DNA of 61,604 bases from Psychrobacter sp. I-STPA10 (GTDB lineage Bacteria; Pseudomonadota; Gammaproteobacteria; Pseudomonadales; Moraxellaceae). The stretch lies in contig NZ_VFYU01000021.1 of NCBI RefSeq assembly GCF_021012795.1, positions 1-61,604 of the forward strand, written 5' to 3'. Shown here in pieces: positions 44,109 through 54,391 of the stretch. The notes under the pieces are model-generated. The model did no database searches, was not told where the DNA came from, and was given only the letters and a program-made list of their open reading frames with translations. Position numbers and translations under genes: made by a program. Positions within the stretch are counted from its first letter, which is position 1, and each line of letters begins with the position of its first letter.

Positions 44109-44164
44109 TATTTTTCTTCATTACTGTATTACTCATTTTTAGATATAAAAATTAAGGAAAACCC

Positions 44165-44815
44165 ATGCAAGCTTATAACACCCAAACTGGGATTGTCTGC
44201 CCGCTCGATCGCTCTAACGTTGATACCGATCAGATTATTCCTAAGCAGTTTTTAAAGTCCATCAAGCGTACAGGCTTTGGTGTCAATTTATTTGACGAAT
44301 GGCGTTATCTTGATGAAGGATATCCGGGGCAGGATAATAGCAAGCGTCCTATCAATCCTGACTTTGTCTTAAATAAACCACAATACCAAGGTGCAACCAT
44401 ATTATTGGCACGCAAAAACTTTGGTTGTGGCTCAAGTCGTGAACATGCACCGTGGGCGTTGTCTGAATATGGCTTTCGTACCGTCATTGCACCAAGCTTT
44501 GCTGATATTTTCTACAATAACTGTTTCAAAAATGGTATGTTACCTATTGTATTAGATGAACAGATTGTTGATAAGCTATTTGATGCAATCTTAAGTACTG
44601 AGGGCTATGAGTTAACCACAGATTTGCAGCGTCAAGTGGTAATCACGCCTGATGGTACAGAATATGAATTTGAGGTTGATGAGTTTCGCAAGCACTGTCT
44701 GCTCAATGGTCTTGATGACATTGGTTTAACACTGCAACAAAGTGATGCCATCAAAGCTTATGAAGATAAGATGAAACAAAAGACACCTTGGATATTTAAA
44801 CAAGTAAAAGCCTAG
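44165..44815 (+). CDS. leuD: 3-isopropylmalate dehydratase small subunit
   Basis: This is the small (swivel) subunit partner of LeuC. The 216 residues contain [39 protein letters not shown] and [20 protein letters not shown], all family hallmarks. The ribosome site AAGGAAAACCC is good. leuB follows after 104 bases. Confidence 0.97.
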   Translation: MQAYNTQTGIVCPLDRSNVDTDQIIPKQFLKSIKRTGFGVNLFDEWRYLDEGYPGQDNSKRPINPDFVLNKPQYQGATILLARKNFGCGSSREHAPWALSEYGFRTVIAPSFADIFYNNCFKNGMLPIVLDEQIVDKLFDAILSTEGYELTTDLQRQVVITPDGTEYEFEVDEFRKHCLLNGLDDIGLTLQQSDAIKAYEDKMKQKTPWIFKQVKA

Positions 44816-44919
44816 TTAGGTGGCTGAGGCATGTATTTATAGTCAGACATTTTTATTATGATAGGCTATAGATGGATGGTTACAATGAGTAAAAATAAAA
44901 CATAACATAAGGAAGTAAC

Positions 44920-46023
44920 ATGAAAGTTTTAGCGTTGGCTGGTGATGGCATCGGCACAGAAGTAATGGCACAAGCAATTAATGTATTACAAGCAGTCAAT
45001 GATAAGTTTGACTTACAAATTGAGATTGAGTCAGGTTTGATTGGTGGTGTTGCTGTTGATGCCACAGGTGAGCCATTACCTGATGAGACACTTGACAAAG
45101 CCCGTGCTGCTGATGCCATATTATTGGGCGCAGTGGGTGGTCCTAAATGGGATCAGATTGAACGTAGCAAACGTCCTGAGCGTGGTTTGCTGAAGATTCG
45201 TAGTGAGCTGGGGCTTTTTGCTAATTTGCGAGTTGCCAAGCTATATCCACAGCTTATTAATGCTTCTAGTATTAGAGCGGAGGTCATCTCAGGGCTGGAT
45301 TTGTTGATTGTGCGTGAGCTGACAGGTGGTATCTATTTTGGTGAGCCGCGTGGTATTCGTACGTTAGATAATGGTGAAGAGCAAGGCTATAATACCATGG
45401 TTTATAGCAGTAGTGAGATTGAGCGTATTGGGCGGGTGGCATTTGATTTGGCGCAAACTCGGGCAAAAGTCACAGGCAAACAAGCCAAATTATGTTCCGT
45501 AGACAAGGCCAATGTGCTAGAGGTGACTGAGCTTTGGAAGCAAACAATGAATAAGCTACAAGCATCTGATTATAACGATGTGGAGCTAACCCACATGTAT
45601 GCAGATAATGCCTGTATGCAACTGATTAAAAATCCAAAGCAATTTGACGTGATGGTCACAGGCAATATGTTTGGTGATATTTTGTCTGATGAAGCGGCAA
45701 TGCTGACGGGCTCTATTGGTATGCTGCCCTCTGCTAGCCTAGATGAAAATGGTAAAGGCATGTATGAGCCTTGTCATGGCTCAGCACCAGATATTGCAGG
45801 ACAAGATAAAGCCAATCCATTGGCAACCATCTTATCAGTTGCAATGATGCTACGTTATACCTTCAAACATGAAGCGTCTGCACAAGCCATTGAGCAAGCA
45901 GTGAGCGATGTCTTAGAAGATGGGCTACGTACGGGTGATATTTTAGACAGAAACGACGCGAGTAACTTGACTCAAGTTGGTTGTCAGCAAATGGGTGCAG
46001 CAGTATTGGCAAAATTGCAATAG
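44920..46023 (+). CDS. leuB: 3-isopropylmalate dehydrogenase
   Basis: LeuB oxidises and decarboxylates 3-isopropylmalate with NAD+. The 367 residues show [64 protein letters not shown] and [15 protein letters not shown], then [20 protein letters not shown]. The gene ends the leu cluster and is followed by a terminator at 46116-46148. Confidence 0.97.
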   Translation: MKVLALAGDGIGTEVMAQAINVLQAVNDKFDLQIEIESGLIGGVAVDATGEPLPDETLDKARAADAILLGAVGGPKWDQIERSKRPERGLLKIRSELGLFANLRVAKLYPQLINASSIRAEVISGLDLLIVRELTGGIYFGEPRGIRTLDNGEEQGYNTMVYSSSEIERIGRVAFDLAQTRAKVTGKQAKLCSVDKANVLEVTELWKQTMNKLQASDYNDVELTHMYADNACMQLIKNPKQFDVMVTGNMFGDILSDEAAMLTGSIGMLPSASLDENGKGMYEPCHGSAPDIAGQDKANPLATILSVAMMLRYTFKHEASAQAIEQAVSDVLEDGLRTGDILDRNDASNLTQVGCQQMGAAVLAKLQ

Positions 46024-46115
46024 AGCATGGTTAACGCAAAGCGAGCATCAGCCTTATTTTTGCCAATCGGTTATGGTATCTACTTAACCTAAATCGAATG
46101 TCATGACTGCAAAAC

Positions 46116-46148
46116 AAAAATGCCTTCTATTACTAGTGGGCATTTTTT
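46116..46148 (+). terminator. leuB terminator
   Basis: AAAAATGCC and GGCATTTTT form a 9-bp stem followed by T. Confidence 0.85.
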
Positions 46149-46322
46149 ATATCCATTAAAGATAACTTGGGTTCACATAATAAGTGCAATTTACTGCAAT
46201 CACTTAAATGCAAATGCTTATGATGAAATTAACAGGTGAAAGTTACAATAATTCCATCGCTCTATGAAACAGGTTTATATTAAAATCATTGAAACGAATA
46301 GATAGAGTGAAGGATACTTATT

Positions 46323-47405
46323 GTGAATAAAAACTATCCATTAATACTTGTCAGTATGCTATTGGTATCATTGACAACGACTTCTGCTTCTATAGCGGCC
46401 AATGATAGTTCTAAAACGACTGCTAATTCTACTGCCAATGTTAGCCAAAAGTTGACAGGTGAGGCTAAAATTAAACAGCAATTAAATCGAGTCCTTCCTA
46501 GCATACCTTATACGGTTGATCACTTATCACCGCAAGCCCAAAAAGTAAATAATGCGAAATGGCAACCTAACACCAAACTGAATCGTGAGATAACGACAAA
46601 ACTACAAGCCTTGTTAAATTGGCAGCATCATGGTGTTGGTGCTGTGGATGGCAGATGGGGTAAGAATACCCGCAAAGCCATGCAGGCATTTCAAAAGGCA
46701 CAAGGATTAGCACAGAGTGATGAGTTAAATCAACAAACTTGGGATGCCCTAACCAAAAATAGCAAGATTGCGACTCAGCCTGTGTTAGTGAATTATGTCA
46801 TCACAGATGATGATGTGAATATCAACACAACGACGATTCCTGCTGAAGTAGAAGATAAAGCAAAGCTTGATGGTATGTATTATGAAAGCCTAATTGAGGC
46901 GTTGGCAGAAAAATTCCATATAAGTCGAGATTATTTACAGACACTCAATCCTGATGCAAAGTTTGAATCTGGTGAGACAATTACCGTTTATAATCCTGCC
47001 AATCCTTCTACCATCGCAGTGAGCCGAGTAGTGGCTGATAAATCAACTCAGACGCTATATGCGTATGATAGCGATGGTAATTTGGTCGCCAGTTATCCCA
47101 CCACTGTTGGCAGTAGCGCAACACCATCACCTTCTGGAACCCATAAAGTAGAGGTGAAAGTATATGAGCCTAACTATACCTATAGCCATGATAATGGGAG
47201 TAAATCTATCTTACCACCTGGGCCAAATAATCCAGTAGGTCTGGTTTGGATTGGACTGAGCAAACCAACTTATGGTATTCATGGCTCACCTGATCCAGAG
47301 CGTATCAGTCGTCAAGCATCTTCTGGTTGTGTGCGTCTGACGAACTGGGATGCGTTGGCGTTGTATGGTGTACTTGATAATGATGCGACAGTAGAGTTTA
47401 AATAG
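46323..47405 (+). CDS. L,D-transpeptidase (YkuD) with peptidoglycan-binding domain
   Basis: This exported enzyme cross-links peptidoglycan or anchors proteins through L,D-bonds. The 360-residue precursor (GTG start after AAGGATACTTATT) has a signal peptide (LVSMLLVSLTTTSASIAA), then a PG_binding_1-type domain (GVGAVDGRWGKNTRKAMQAF) and a LysM-like stretch (LAEKFHISRDYLQTLNP). The YkuD catalytic domain has the Cys and His in IHGSPDPERISRQASSGCVR. Single gene with its own terminator. Confidence 0.93.
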   Translation: MNKNYPLILVSMLLVSLTTTSASIAANDSSKTTANSTANVSQKLTGEAKIKQQLNRVLPSIPYTVDHLSPQAQKVNNAKWQPNTKLNREITTKLQALLNWQHHGVGAVDGRWGKNTRKAMQAFQKAQGLAQSDELNQQTWDALTKNSKIATQPVLVNYVITDDDVNINTTTIPAEVEDKAKLDGMYYESLIEALAEKFHISRDYLQTLNPDAKFESGETITVYNPANPSTIAVSRVVADKSTQTLYAYDSDGNLVASYPTTVGSSATPSPSGTHKVEVKVYEPNYTYSHDNGSKSILPPGPNNPVGLVWIGLSKPTYGIHGSPDPERISRQASSGCVRLTNWDALALYGVLDNDATVEFK

Positions 47406-47440
47406 TGTATTTTGAATATAATGTGACAGGCAAAATAAAT

Positions 47441-47470
47441 AAGACCGCTATTTTATGAGCGGTCTTGTTT
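47441..47470. terminator. Bidirectional terminator between the transpeptidase gene and infA
   Basis: AAGACCGC and GCGGTCTT pair over 8 bp, with a short T stretch after it. Confidence 0.8.
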
Positions 47471-47515
47471 ATAAATAATCATTGATAACTGATATTGATA
47501 TAACTGTGGTCGAGC

Positions 47516-47740
47516 TTAGGTTTTACCACGATAGGTAATACGACCTTTGGTCAAATCGTAAGGAGTCATCTCAACTTTAACTTTATCGCCAGTCAAAATA
47601 CGAATGTAATGTTTACGCATTTTGCCAGAGATATGAGCAATGATCTCATGACCATTCTCTAAACGTACTTTAAATAGAGTATTCGGTAGCGTATCGATTA
47701 CTTCACCTTCAAACTCAATAATGTCGTCTTTCTTTGCCAT
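47516..47740 (-). CDS. infA: Translation initiation factor IF-1
   Basis: IF-1 binds the 30S A site during initiation. The 74 residues match the OB-fold family along the whole length: [40 protein letters not shown] and [14 protein letters not shown]. It stands alone between the terminator and truA. Confidence 0.97.
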   Translation of the reverse strand: MAKKDDIIEFEGEVIDTLPNTLFKVRLENGHEIIAHISGKMRKHYIRILTGDKVKVEMTPYDLTKGRITYRGKT

Positions 47741-47866
47741 AATTATCTGTATCTATATAATGAAAACAAGCCAGTATTATACGCAAGCAAAAGCTTAAAC
47801 GCAAGATAAATCCCCAATAGATACTTGACATCAAACTATGGCTATGCTTTGTACGCTACAAAAGGG

Positions 47867-48718
47867 CTATAAATTAAGCCATAGTGGTGTCAATGGCAGA
47901 TCAGGCAACTCTTGCTGCAAGGCGGGTGGATAATAAGCATTGATAAAATATAGTCCATCGGGTGCAGCCGTTGGTGGGGCAATGGTTCTATCTTTGGCAT
48001 TGAGTATCGATAAAAAGGTTTCAGCAGCAATTTCCCCTTTACCAATGGCATATAGGGTGCCCATGAGATTGCGTACCATGTGATGCAAAAAACCATCTGC
48101 TTGAATATCGAGCACAATAAATTGCCCATGTTGTATCAGCTTGGCATGACTAACACAGCGCACAGGTTGTTTTGACTGGCATGCCGCTGCACGAAAACTA
48201 GAAAAATCATGGGTGCCTTCAATATATGTTGTTGCCTTTTGCATGGCATTAAAATCCAGCGTTTCATGAATATGTGTCACTTGGTGATGTAGTAGGGCCG
48301 GACGTTGCCGCTGGTTTAAGGTGATATAACGATAACGACGGGCTATGGCAGCAAAGCGGGCATGAAACGCATCACTCATCGGTTGAATCCAACGTAGGGC
48401 AATGTCATCAGGCAGTAAGCTATTGACACCACGTAGCCAGTTATTGATGCCACGCACTGCTGTAGTATCAAAGTGTGCCACCATATTGCCAGCGTGTACG
48501 CCTGCGTCTGTGCGCCCTGCGGCTATAATTTCAATGCTCTCATTAGCAACGGTACTAAAAGCAGTTTCTAGCACTTGCTGTATACACAATACCTCTTGTT
48601 GACGCTGCCAGCCTCGGTATGGTGTACCAATAAACTCAATACCAATGGCATAGCGTTGGTATGCTGATATGGATGCTAAGGTTTTTGATTTGTAGGGTTC
48701 GGTTGCGATTTGGTTCAT
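47867..48718 (-). CDS. truA: tRNA pseudouridine(38-40) synthase
   Basis: TruA makes pseudouridine at tRNA positions 38-40. The 283 residues contain YDGT-like IEFIGTPYRGWQRQ, the catalytic Asp in AAGRTDAGVHAGNMVAHFDT, RRYRYITLNQRQRPAL and DGFLHHMVRNLMGTLYAIGK. It lies 26 bases after the asparaginase gene, probably co-transcribed. Confidence 0.96.
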   Translation of the reverse strand: MNQIATEPYKSKTLASISAYQRYAIGIEFIGTPYRGWQRQQEVLCIQQVLETAFSTVANESIEIIAAGRTDAGVHAGNMVAHFDTTAVRGINNWLRGVNSLLPDDIALRWIQPMSDAFHARFAAIARRYRYITLNQRQRPALLHHQVTHIHETLDFNAMQKATTYIEGTHDFSSFRAAACQSKQPVRCVSHAKLIQHGQFIVLDIQADGFLHHMVRNLMGTLYAIGKGEIAAETFLSILNAKDRTIAPPTAAPDGLYFINAYYPPALQQELPDLPLTPLWLNL

Positions 48719-48744
48719 AATTGTTTTTCTAATATAGCGTAGGG

Positions 48745-49839
48745 TTATGTCAAGTTGCTACTATAAGCCCAGCGTTGACGCCTTTGTTTAGGAGTATTTA
48801 AAGATAAATGTAACCATAATAAGCGCGCATAAATGGCCGCAATGGTTAGCCGTCCTCCAGAGATAACATGATGTTGATATTGCCAACTACCCGCAGCATA
48901 ACTGTCACTAACACCACCAAATGGACATTGGGTGCTACAAACCAGCATGTATCCTTGTTGATAGGCTGTATCCATAAGTTTGGCTAATTCATAGCTAAAA
49001 GGGATATTGCCAGCACCAAAACCTGCCAGAATAATACCTGTAGGGGCAAATGCTTGGCACTGTGTTAGTGTTTGTGCAAACATGTCAGTGAGCCACTGTA
49101 TCTGATTGGGTAGGCAAAATAGCAACGGAATATTAATCTTTTTTGCTTTCTCAATAATGATATGCGTAGCCAGTTGATTATCAATCCAATGCTGGCGGCG
49201 CAGGGCGGATAACTGTTTATGATAGCTGGTGGCGGGATAGCCTGCTCGAGAATGTCCTGTAAATGCCATCAAATCATGGCTATGTATTTTTTGCACTGTT
49301 TGTGCTGGCCATGACTCGCCTGCAAAAGCAACGATGACCCCCGATTCACCATAGCTTGCTAAACCTATGGCATCTTTTAAATTATCAAAGGCATCACTTT
49401 GTGGATCAATCTTATAATCATTAAGAATATTAGCATCAAAAAATGGGCTCATACTGGCTGTGAGTACAATACAAATATCACTGCCTGCAAAAGCTTCTGC
49501 CAAAAAAGCTGCCAAATAGCTTAATGTATCTGTGCCCGTAATAATTACAAATTGCCGCTTAGGATTAGATGTATCAGAGTAGGCAGAGAGTAATAGCTGA
49601 TAAAAATGTACCATATCACTCGGCGTCAGTTGGCTGCTATCTTTAACACATTCATTTGGCAAAATATTGATATTGTCACTTAGTGTATTAGGTAGAGATG
49701 CCAATAGTTGAGGGGTGAACACATCCGCATCAATGGCTTGTAATGGTTTGCCATAACTACCAAATGTGCCGCCAGCGTAGATAAGTTGGATGGTTGGGTT
49801 GGTTGATAAGATAGGCGTAGTGTATTGTGTATTGGGCAT
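48745..49839 (-). CDS. L-asparaginase-like amidohydrolase
   Basis: This enzyme would hydrolyse asparagine to aspartate and ammonia. The 364 residues have the family blocks LIYAGGTFGSYGKPLQAID (catalytic Thr), IITGTDTLSYLAAFLAEA (second Thr and Asp), VAFAGESW and VCSTQCPFGGVSDSYAAGSW. No signal peptide, so a cytoplasmic type I form is more likely. The N-terminal Tyr-Ala-Gly-Gly-Thr-Phe differs from the usual TGGTI, so substrate preference could differ. Confidence 0.88.
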   Translation of the reverse strand: MPNTQYTTPILSTNPTIQLIYAGGTFGSYGKPLQAIDADVFTPQLLASLPNTLSDNINILPNECVKDSSQLTPSDMVHFYQLLLSAYSDTSNPKRQFVIITGTDTLSYLAAFLAEAFAGSDICIVLTASMSPFFDANILNDYKIDPQSDAFDNLKDAIGLASYGESGVIVAFAGESWPAQTVQKIHSHDLMAFTGHSRAGYPATSYHKQLSALRRQHWIDNQLATHIIIEKAKKINIPLLFCLPNQIQWLTDMFAQTLTQCQAFAPTGIILAGFGAGNIPFSYELAKLMDTAYQQGYMLVCSTQCPFGGVSDSYAAGSWQYQHHVISGGRLTIAAIYARLLWLHLSLNTPKQRRQRWAYSSNLT

Positions 49840-49867
49840 ATTTATATTAGGCTTAGTATCTAGAGAT

Positions 49868-49899
49868 AAAAAGGCATAAAGCGATCGCTTTATGCCTTT
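49868..49899 (-). terminator. Terminator after the FimV C-terminal-type gene
   Basis: A perfect 32-base palindrome (AAAAGGCATAAAGCGATC and its complement) with a T-rich end. It lies 30 bases after the stop at 49930. Confidence 0.85.
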
Positions 49900-49929
49900 T
49901 GTGCTTACACTAATAAATGGTTAGAGTTA

Positions 49930-52131
49930 TTAATGTATGCGTTCAAGTAAAGTTTTTGCGTGTGCTTTATGTTGCTCACTGGCAGTGGATGTAAGAACCT
50001 CATTCACCAAGCGTTTGGCACTGTCATACTCACCAAGATCCAAATATTGTTCTGCTAAGTCTAAGGTTATTTGACTTTTATCAAGCTGTTCAACAAAGTC
50101 GAATGCTTGTATAAATTCCTTATCTATTTTTGTAACAGGTGCAGGCGTAGCCTTGGTCTCAGTGGTTAACACATCAACTTCTGAGGGTTTCTCTGGAGAA
50201 ACAACAGGCGTTTGAACAGATGTTGGTGTTGGTGAGTCAGCAAGGTCCAAACTTTCTACAGATTCAGTTGAACTTGGCTTGACGGTTAACGATTCTGGAC
50301 TTGGTGTTGGCTGCTCAAATTCATCATCAAACTCGGCATCAAAGTCAAAATCAAGAGCATCGAGTTGAGATATGGTATCAGCCACACCTTCATTAAAGAT
50401 AAGGTCTTCATCTTCTTCAATTTCTTCGATGCTAGGCTCATTTATGACTGGTGCTGATACCGCTTCTTCTTTAGGTGTTACGGGTGTATCTGTAGGTGCT
50501 TTGGCAGTTGAAACAGAGTCTGATTCAAATACCTGTTTTTCTTGTACCTGTTCTTTTGGAGTATCTGCTACTGTAGAGTCAGTCACTAAAGACTCTTTGG
50601 AAGTTTCCGAAGTTTCATCTGTAAGCTGAATATCTTCAACTTCTGTTGTAGAGATATTGTCTTCTAAAGCAGGCTGTGCGACGATGGAGGTTTCTTCTAG
50701 TGGTTCGTCCCACGTTAATACAACCTCTTCATCATCTTTATCTTGATCTTGGATTTCTGCATTGCTTTGCTCAGGCTCTGCTAAACCAAAGTCAATTTCA
50801 TTGGCATCTAAGTCATCTAGTTCTAAATCATCTAAGACTAACTCTTCAGTTTGTGTGGCATGATCTTGAGTTGCATCATCATCTAGTTCAAATACAAAAT
50901 CATCATCTGCTTCACTGATAGTTGCTTCAAGATTATCTATCTCATTAGCAGTTGTTGGCTTATCAGCAGTTGTATCCTCTAAGCCCATATCATCAAAGAA
51001 GTCAGTGGTATCTTCACTAATTGACTCTGATGGGGTGACAGGGGCAGTGTCTGTTTGTGGAGATTCACTGATCTCATCGCTAAGATCTAACTCAAAAGTA
51101 GGTTCATTATGAGTTGGTGCCTCTACATTAGCCGCAGTATCTGCTTCATCTAATTCAAACAGATTCTCATCATCCAAATCCAACAATAGTTCACTATCAT
51201 CATCTAATTGCAAGTCATGATTTGATTCATCTAATGTGGCTTCCTCTGTCTCTGTGGTAAATTCTTCATCTAACACAAATTCTGCTGTAGGTTCAGCTTC
51301 AAGAGATTCTGACTTTAACTCAGTCTCTACTACATTGTCTTCAGTTTCTGGAGCTAAGAGTTGACTTTCTAGTTCATCAAATGTGAATAAATCTTCCTCA
51401 GCACTGGCTGGTTTTTCGTCTATCTCTAGATCTAAAGTAGTTAAATCATCATTTTCATTAGTTTCTAGACTTGCTGGTGCTGCTGAAGATAAAGTGAGTT
51501 CATCTTCAGCTTCTGTAGAGAGAGTCAAATCATCATCAATGCTTTGTTTTTCATCAAGTGACAGATCTTCGTCAAGTGATAATTCTTCATCAAACGACAA
51601 TTCATTCTCAAACTCAAAAGATAGATCATCTTCAATAGTATTTGAGGTATTAATGGTTTCAGCGACAGCATCATTAGCTATGGCTTGTGGAAAACGTTCA
51701 GCGTATTGCTGCTTGATCTCTTTCGCTTGTTGCAACGTGATCATATCAGCCTGTGTTTGTATGTTCTGATACATACTATTAAACGCTTCATGCTGTGCAG
51801 TTTGTGCATATATATCTAGTAGCTGTAGCATATATTTTTCATTATGCGGCTCAGCAGCTAACCCTTCATTAAGCAAAGCACTGGCATCATCGTATCTTTT
51901 TTGTTCGATATAATCTTTGGCGACTTCTATTCGATCTTGATCAAGATCAGTAGAAGCAACTGACGGTGATGGCACAGCTTCTGGTTCTTTGATTGGTTGA
52001 GGCTGTTCTTCAATAGGTGCAGGTGCAGCAGCAGGTGGTAGTGATGGCTGCTTTTTTTTGCGCATAAGCAAAATAATGATAACAAAAAGTACCACCAAAC
52101 CTATAAGTATATAATAAAGATAGTCGTTCAT
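49930..52131 (-). CDS. FimV C-terminal-type protein: membrane anchor, acidic region, TPR-like end
   Basis: The 733-residue protein starts with a membrane segment (YLYYILIGLVVLFVIIILLM, about 5-24) then KKK, a P-rich part, TPR-like helices (AKDYIEQKRYDDASALLNEG, about 70-150), and a very acidic D/E/L/S-rich region with repeats (DEELSLDEDLSLDEKQS; LDDLELDDLD). It ends in the FimV C-terminal motif (TLDLAEQYLDLGEYDSAKRL). In Pseudomonas and relatives this is the cytoplasmic half of FimV, a polar hub for type IV pili and cell polarity. Here it is a separate gene with a strong site (TAGGAGACAAT), 85 bases behind the LysM half. Confidence 0.85.
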   Translation of the reverse strand: MNDYLYYILIGLVVLFVIIILLMRKKKQPSLPPAAAPAPIEEQPQPIKEPEAVPSPSVASTDLDQDRIEVAKDYIEQKRYDDASALLNEGLAAEPHNEKYMLQLLDIYAQTAQHEAFNSMYQNIQTQADMITLQQAKEIKQQYAERFPQAIANDAVAETINTSNTIEDDLSFEFENELSFDEELSLDEDLSLDEKQSIDDDLTLSTEAEDELTLSSAAPASLETNENDDLTTLDLEIDEKPASAEEDLFTFDELESQLLAPETEDNVVETELKSESLEAEPTAEFVLDEEFTTETEEATLDESNHDLQLDDDSELLLDLDDENLFELDEADTAANVEAPTHNEPTFELDLSDEISESPQTDTAPVTPSESISEDTTDFFDDMGLEDTTADKPTTANEIDNLEATISEADDDFVFELDDDATQDHATQTEELVLDDLELDDLDANEIDFGLAEPEQSNAEIQDQDKDDEEVVLTWDEPLEETSIVAQPALEDNISTTEVEDIQLTDETSETSKESLVTDSTVADTPKEQVQEKQVFESDSVSTAKAPTDTPVTPKEEAVSAPVINEPSIEEIEEDEDLIFNEGVADTISQLDALDFDFDAEFDDEFEQPTPSPESLTVKPSSTESVESLDLADSPTPTSVQTPVVSPEKPSEVDVLTTETKATPAPVTKIDKEFIQAFDFVEQLDKSQITLDLAEQYLDLGEYDSAKRLVNEVLTSTASEQHKAHAKTLLERIH

Positions 52132-52216
52132 ATTGTCTCCTACGTCAACACTCTCGCCATTTTTTTGTCATTTACAATGACTCAGTGCTGATGATGAACT
52201 AATTATTTATTGCGTA

Positions 52217-53782
52217 TTATTTATTACGTAAATCTTTTAAACGTTGCTCTAGATCGGCCAAACGTTGATTTTGAAGCTGCATGCGGTTCGTACTGTCCGC
52301 CAGTTGTTTACTAAGGCTTTTTACCCTCTGGACTTTGCTGGCAGCAGTTTGTCGAGATGATTTTAATTCGGCTAGCAATTCAGCATTGATTCCAGTACCT
52401 GTACTAGATTGGCTGGTTTGGCTACCTGTAGAGCTGCCAGAGCTGCTTGGTGTGACCAAAGTAACATGAGGTCTTGGTAAAGCTTGCGTAATGGTTTTAT
52501 TAGTAGCAGATGCAGATGATGGTGTATTACGGTTAGTTGTACTCTTAGCCTTGGCTTGCATCTTTTGAGTATCGCTAGAACTGGTAGACTTACTATTTTT
52601 ATTTTGTTGCGCATTACGGGCAGCAATGGCTGCTTTAATGCCTAATTTTGAAGGAATGACCTTATAATCAGGCAATTTAAGCTTTGCATTTGTTTTTAGT
52701 AGACTATCATCACCATTGATAAACGCATCTTGATTGTAAGCCTTAATTTGTTGCATGACGGTTTGAACACTCAAATTGTTTTCATGCGCAATTTGGTTTG
52801 CAATGGTCCACAGATTATCGTTTTGTTGTACGGTATAGGTTTGTTTACCAAGTGCAATATCAGGCGTGGGAGTTGTCTGTACTTCAGCTTTAGCATTTGT
52901 TGCTGACTTTTGAGCAGTATCCGCTATTGTATTGTCCGTTACCTTAGCTGCCACCTCATTTTTTTGTACTGCTTCTACTGTTGGTTCTTGTGAGGTTGGA
53001 TCTGATTCAACGGTGGTATTTTGTGACAGATCTTGTTGAGCTAATATCTCAGTATTTTGAGCTAAATTAGCCCCAGCTTGGTGGCTACGATAGGTACGAG
53101 TGATATTTATATTTAAAGGCTGTATATGATGACTGCCAGCGAAAGTATTACTGGTATTATTTTCTGTTTGAGTTGTCTGTGCGGTATTGGCATCAGCCTC
53201 TGGTGTCACTGATGATGCAGATGCATTTAAAGGTGGTGGTAATGAGCTATTAATGGGCAGCGGTTTTCCTAAAATAGGTTGTCCCAAAGCACGATCTGAG
53301 GTTTGATTAACAACAGGTAAGTCAGGTTGTTTGGTATTCCCTGTTGTTTGAGAATTAGACTGATTAGACATGGACTTTGGCTGAGTCGCCCCCCCTGAAG
53401 GTAATAATAATGTTTTAGGAACAACTATTTGAGCCCCTGCATCATTGATTGTTAATACGACATCTGCAAAAGGGTCGGTTAAAGCAGAGCTTGTATTGAT
53501 GATGACTTTACCTGAGCTGGCACTGGTCTTAACAAAATTAACTGACATTGTAGGACTAGATGTAAGCCCCATTTGTTGGTAAATCTGCTGATTTGCCAAG
53601 GTGACAGAAAAATTGTCAGGATCAATATCACTAACTTCAATTGTTGCCGCTAGTGGTTGATATTGAGTAGACTTAACATGTGTAGAGCCAATTGTCGCGG
53701 CATAAAGATTACTCGTCAATAAAAAAGCGATAGCAGCAGAGAGTTTGACGAATTTAAAACGACAATATGATGAGCAAGACAT
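52217..53782 (-). CDS. fimV: FimV N-terminal-type LysM protein
   Basis: This exported protein has a signal peptide (KLSAAIAFLLTSNLYAATIG), the FimV N-terminal domain (HVKSTQYQPLAATIEVSDID; SSGKVIINTSSALTDPFADV), a low-complexity region, a LysM domain (QTYTVQQNDNLWTIANQI, then LKLPDYKVI) and a coiled coil at the end (NRMQLQNQRLADLEQRLKDL). It would bind peptidoglycan in the periplasm. It stops after the coiled coil, where normal FimV continues into a membrane segment; that part is the next gene. I chose ATG 53782 (MSCSSYC) because AAAGGA lies 6 bases ahead; the longer frame starts at 53839. Confidence 0.85.
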   Translation of the reverse strand: MSCSSYCRFKFVKLSAAIAFLLTSNLYAATIGSTHVKSTQYQPLAATIEVSDIDPDNFSVTLANQQIYQQMGLTSSPTMSVNFVKTSASSGKVIINTSSALTDPFADVVLTINDAGAQIVVPKTLLLPSGGATQPKSMSNQSNSQTTGNTKQPDLPVVNQTSDRALGQPILGKPLPINSSLPPPLNASASSVTPEADANTAQTTQTENNTSNTFAGSHHIQPLNINITRTYRSHQAGANLAQNTEILAQQDLSQNTTVESDPTSQEPTVEAVQKNEVAAKVTDNTIADTAQKSATNAKAEVQTTPTPDIALGKQTYTVQQNDNLWTIANQIAHENNLSVQTVMQQIKAYNQDAFINGDDSLLKTNAKLKLPDYKVIPSKLGIKAAIAARNAQQNKNSKSTSSSDTQKMQAKAKSTTNRNTPSSASATNKTITQALPRPHVTLVTPSSSGSSTGSQTSQSSTGTGINAELLAELKSSRQTAASKVQRVKSLSKQLADSTNRMQLQNQRLADLEQRLKDLRNK

Positions 53783-53839
53783 GTGCATCCTTTTTATATA
53801 TAGGTCTTTTTGTATTAAATTAAAAAATGGAAGCCGCAA

Positions 53840-54391
53840 AGTATAAGGGTGTAATTATCATAATTTTATATCAAAGTACACAATTAATTACCAGTTTATT
53901 TTGTCTTATGGTTTGGATGACACAAAAATAGTTGTGACATCGTTCTTTGTTCTTCCTTTAAACAACACAGTATTATATGTGATTTATTTGAAGTATAAGA
54001 GATTAAGTGAAAATAAAAAAGTAATAATCTTATTTGCGACAATTAATTTGTTTTTTATTGAAAAGGTGGCAAATAAAATTCATATTGATAAAAAATATTT
54101 ATGAATCATTTATATCTGTTAAGCTTCCCTCTTTGTAGAAAAAATTTAACCAATTTTTATCCAAAAGTAAAATAAAATATAGTTGTAAACCCTAAAAATA
54201 TTGACGTGATGGGATTAATATTCAACAAATCCCATATAGATAAGGCAGCTAATGCTACCTTATCTATTTGTAAATTAAGTAAGTTTTACATACTTTGCAA
54301 TGCTATTATAACGACAGTAACAGCGTAAGCAAAGTATTGTAGCTACTTTATATTTCAGTTTTATATCTATAGGATGGGCTTATTATCCATT
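53840..54391. other. Gene-free stretch with two large palindromes
   Basis: No convincing gene. ATAGATAAGG and its complement close a hairpin at 54236-54267, and TACATACTTTGC pairs with GCAAAGTATTGTA at 54287-54341 around a 30-base core (AACGACAGTAACAGCGTAA). The region is very A/T-rich. They lie beyond the asd stop and may be repeats or terminator-like elements. Confidence 0.55.

Noticed and set aside
53901..54104. 67-residue frame downstream of fimV
   Set aside because: TTG start, no ribosome site, very A/T-rich region; hydrophobic and lysine-rich content is explained by base composition.
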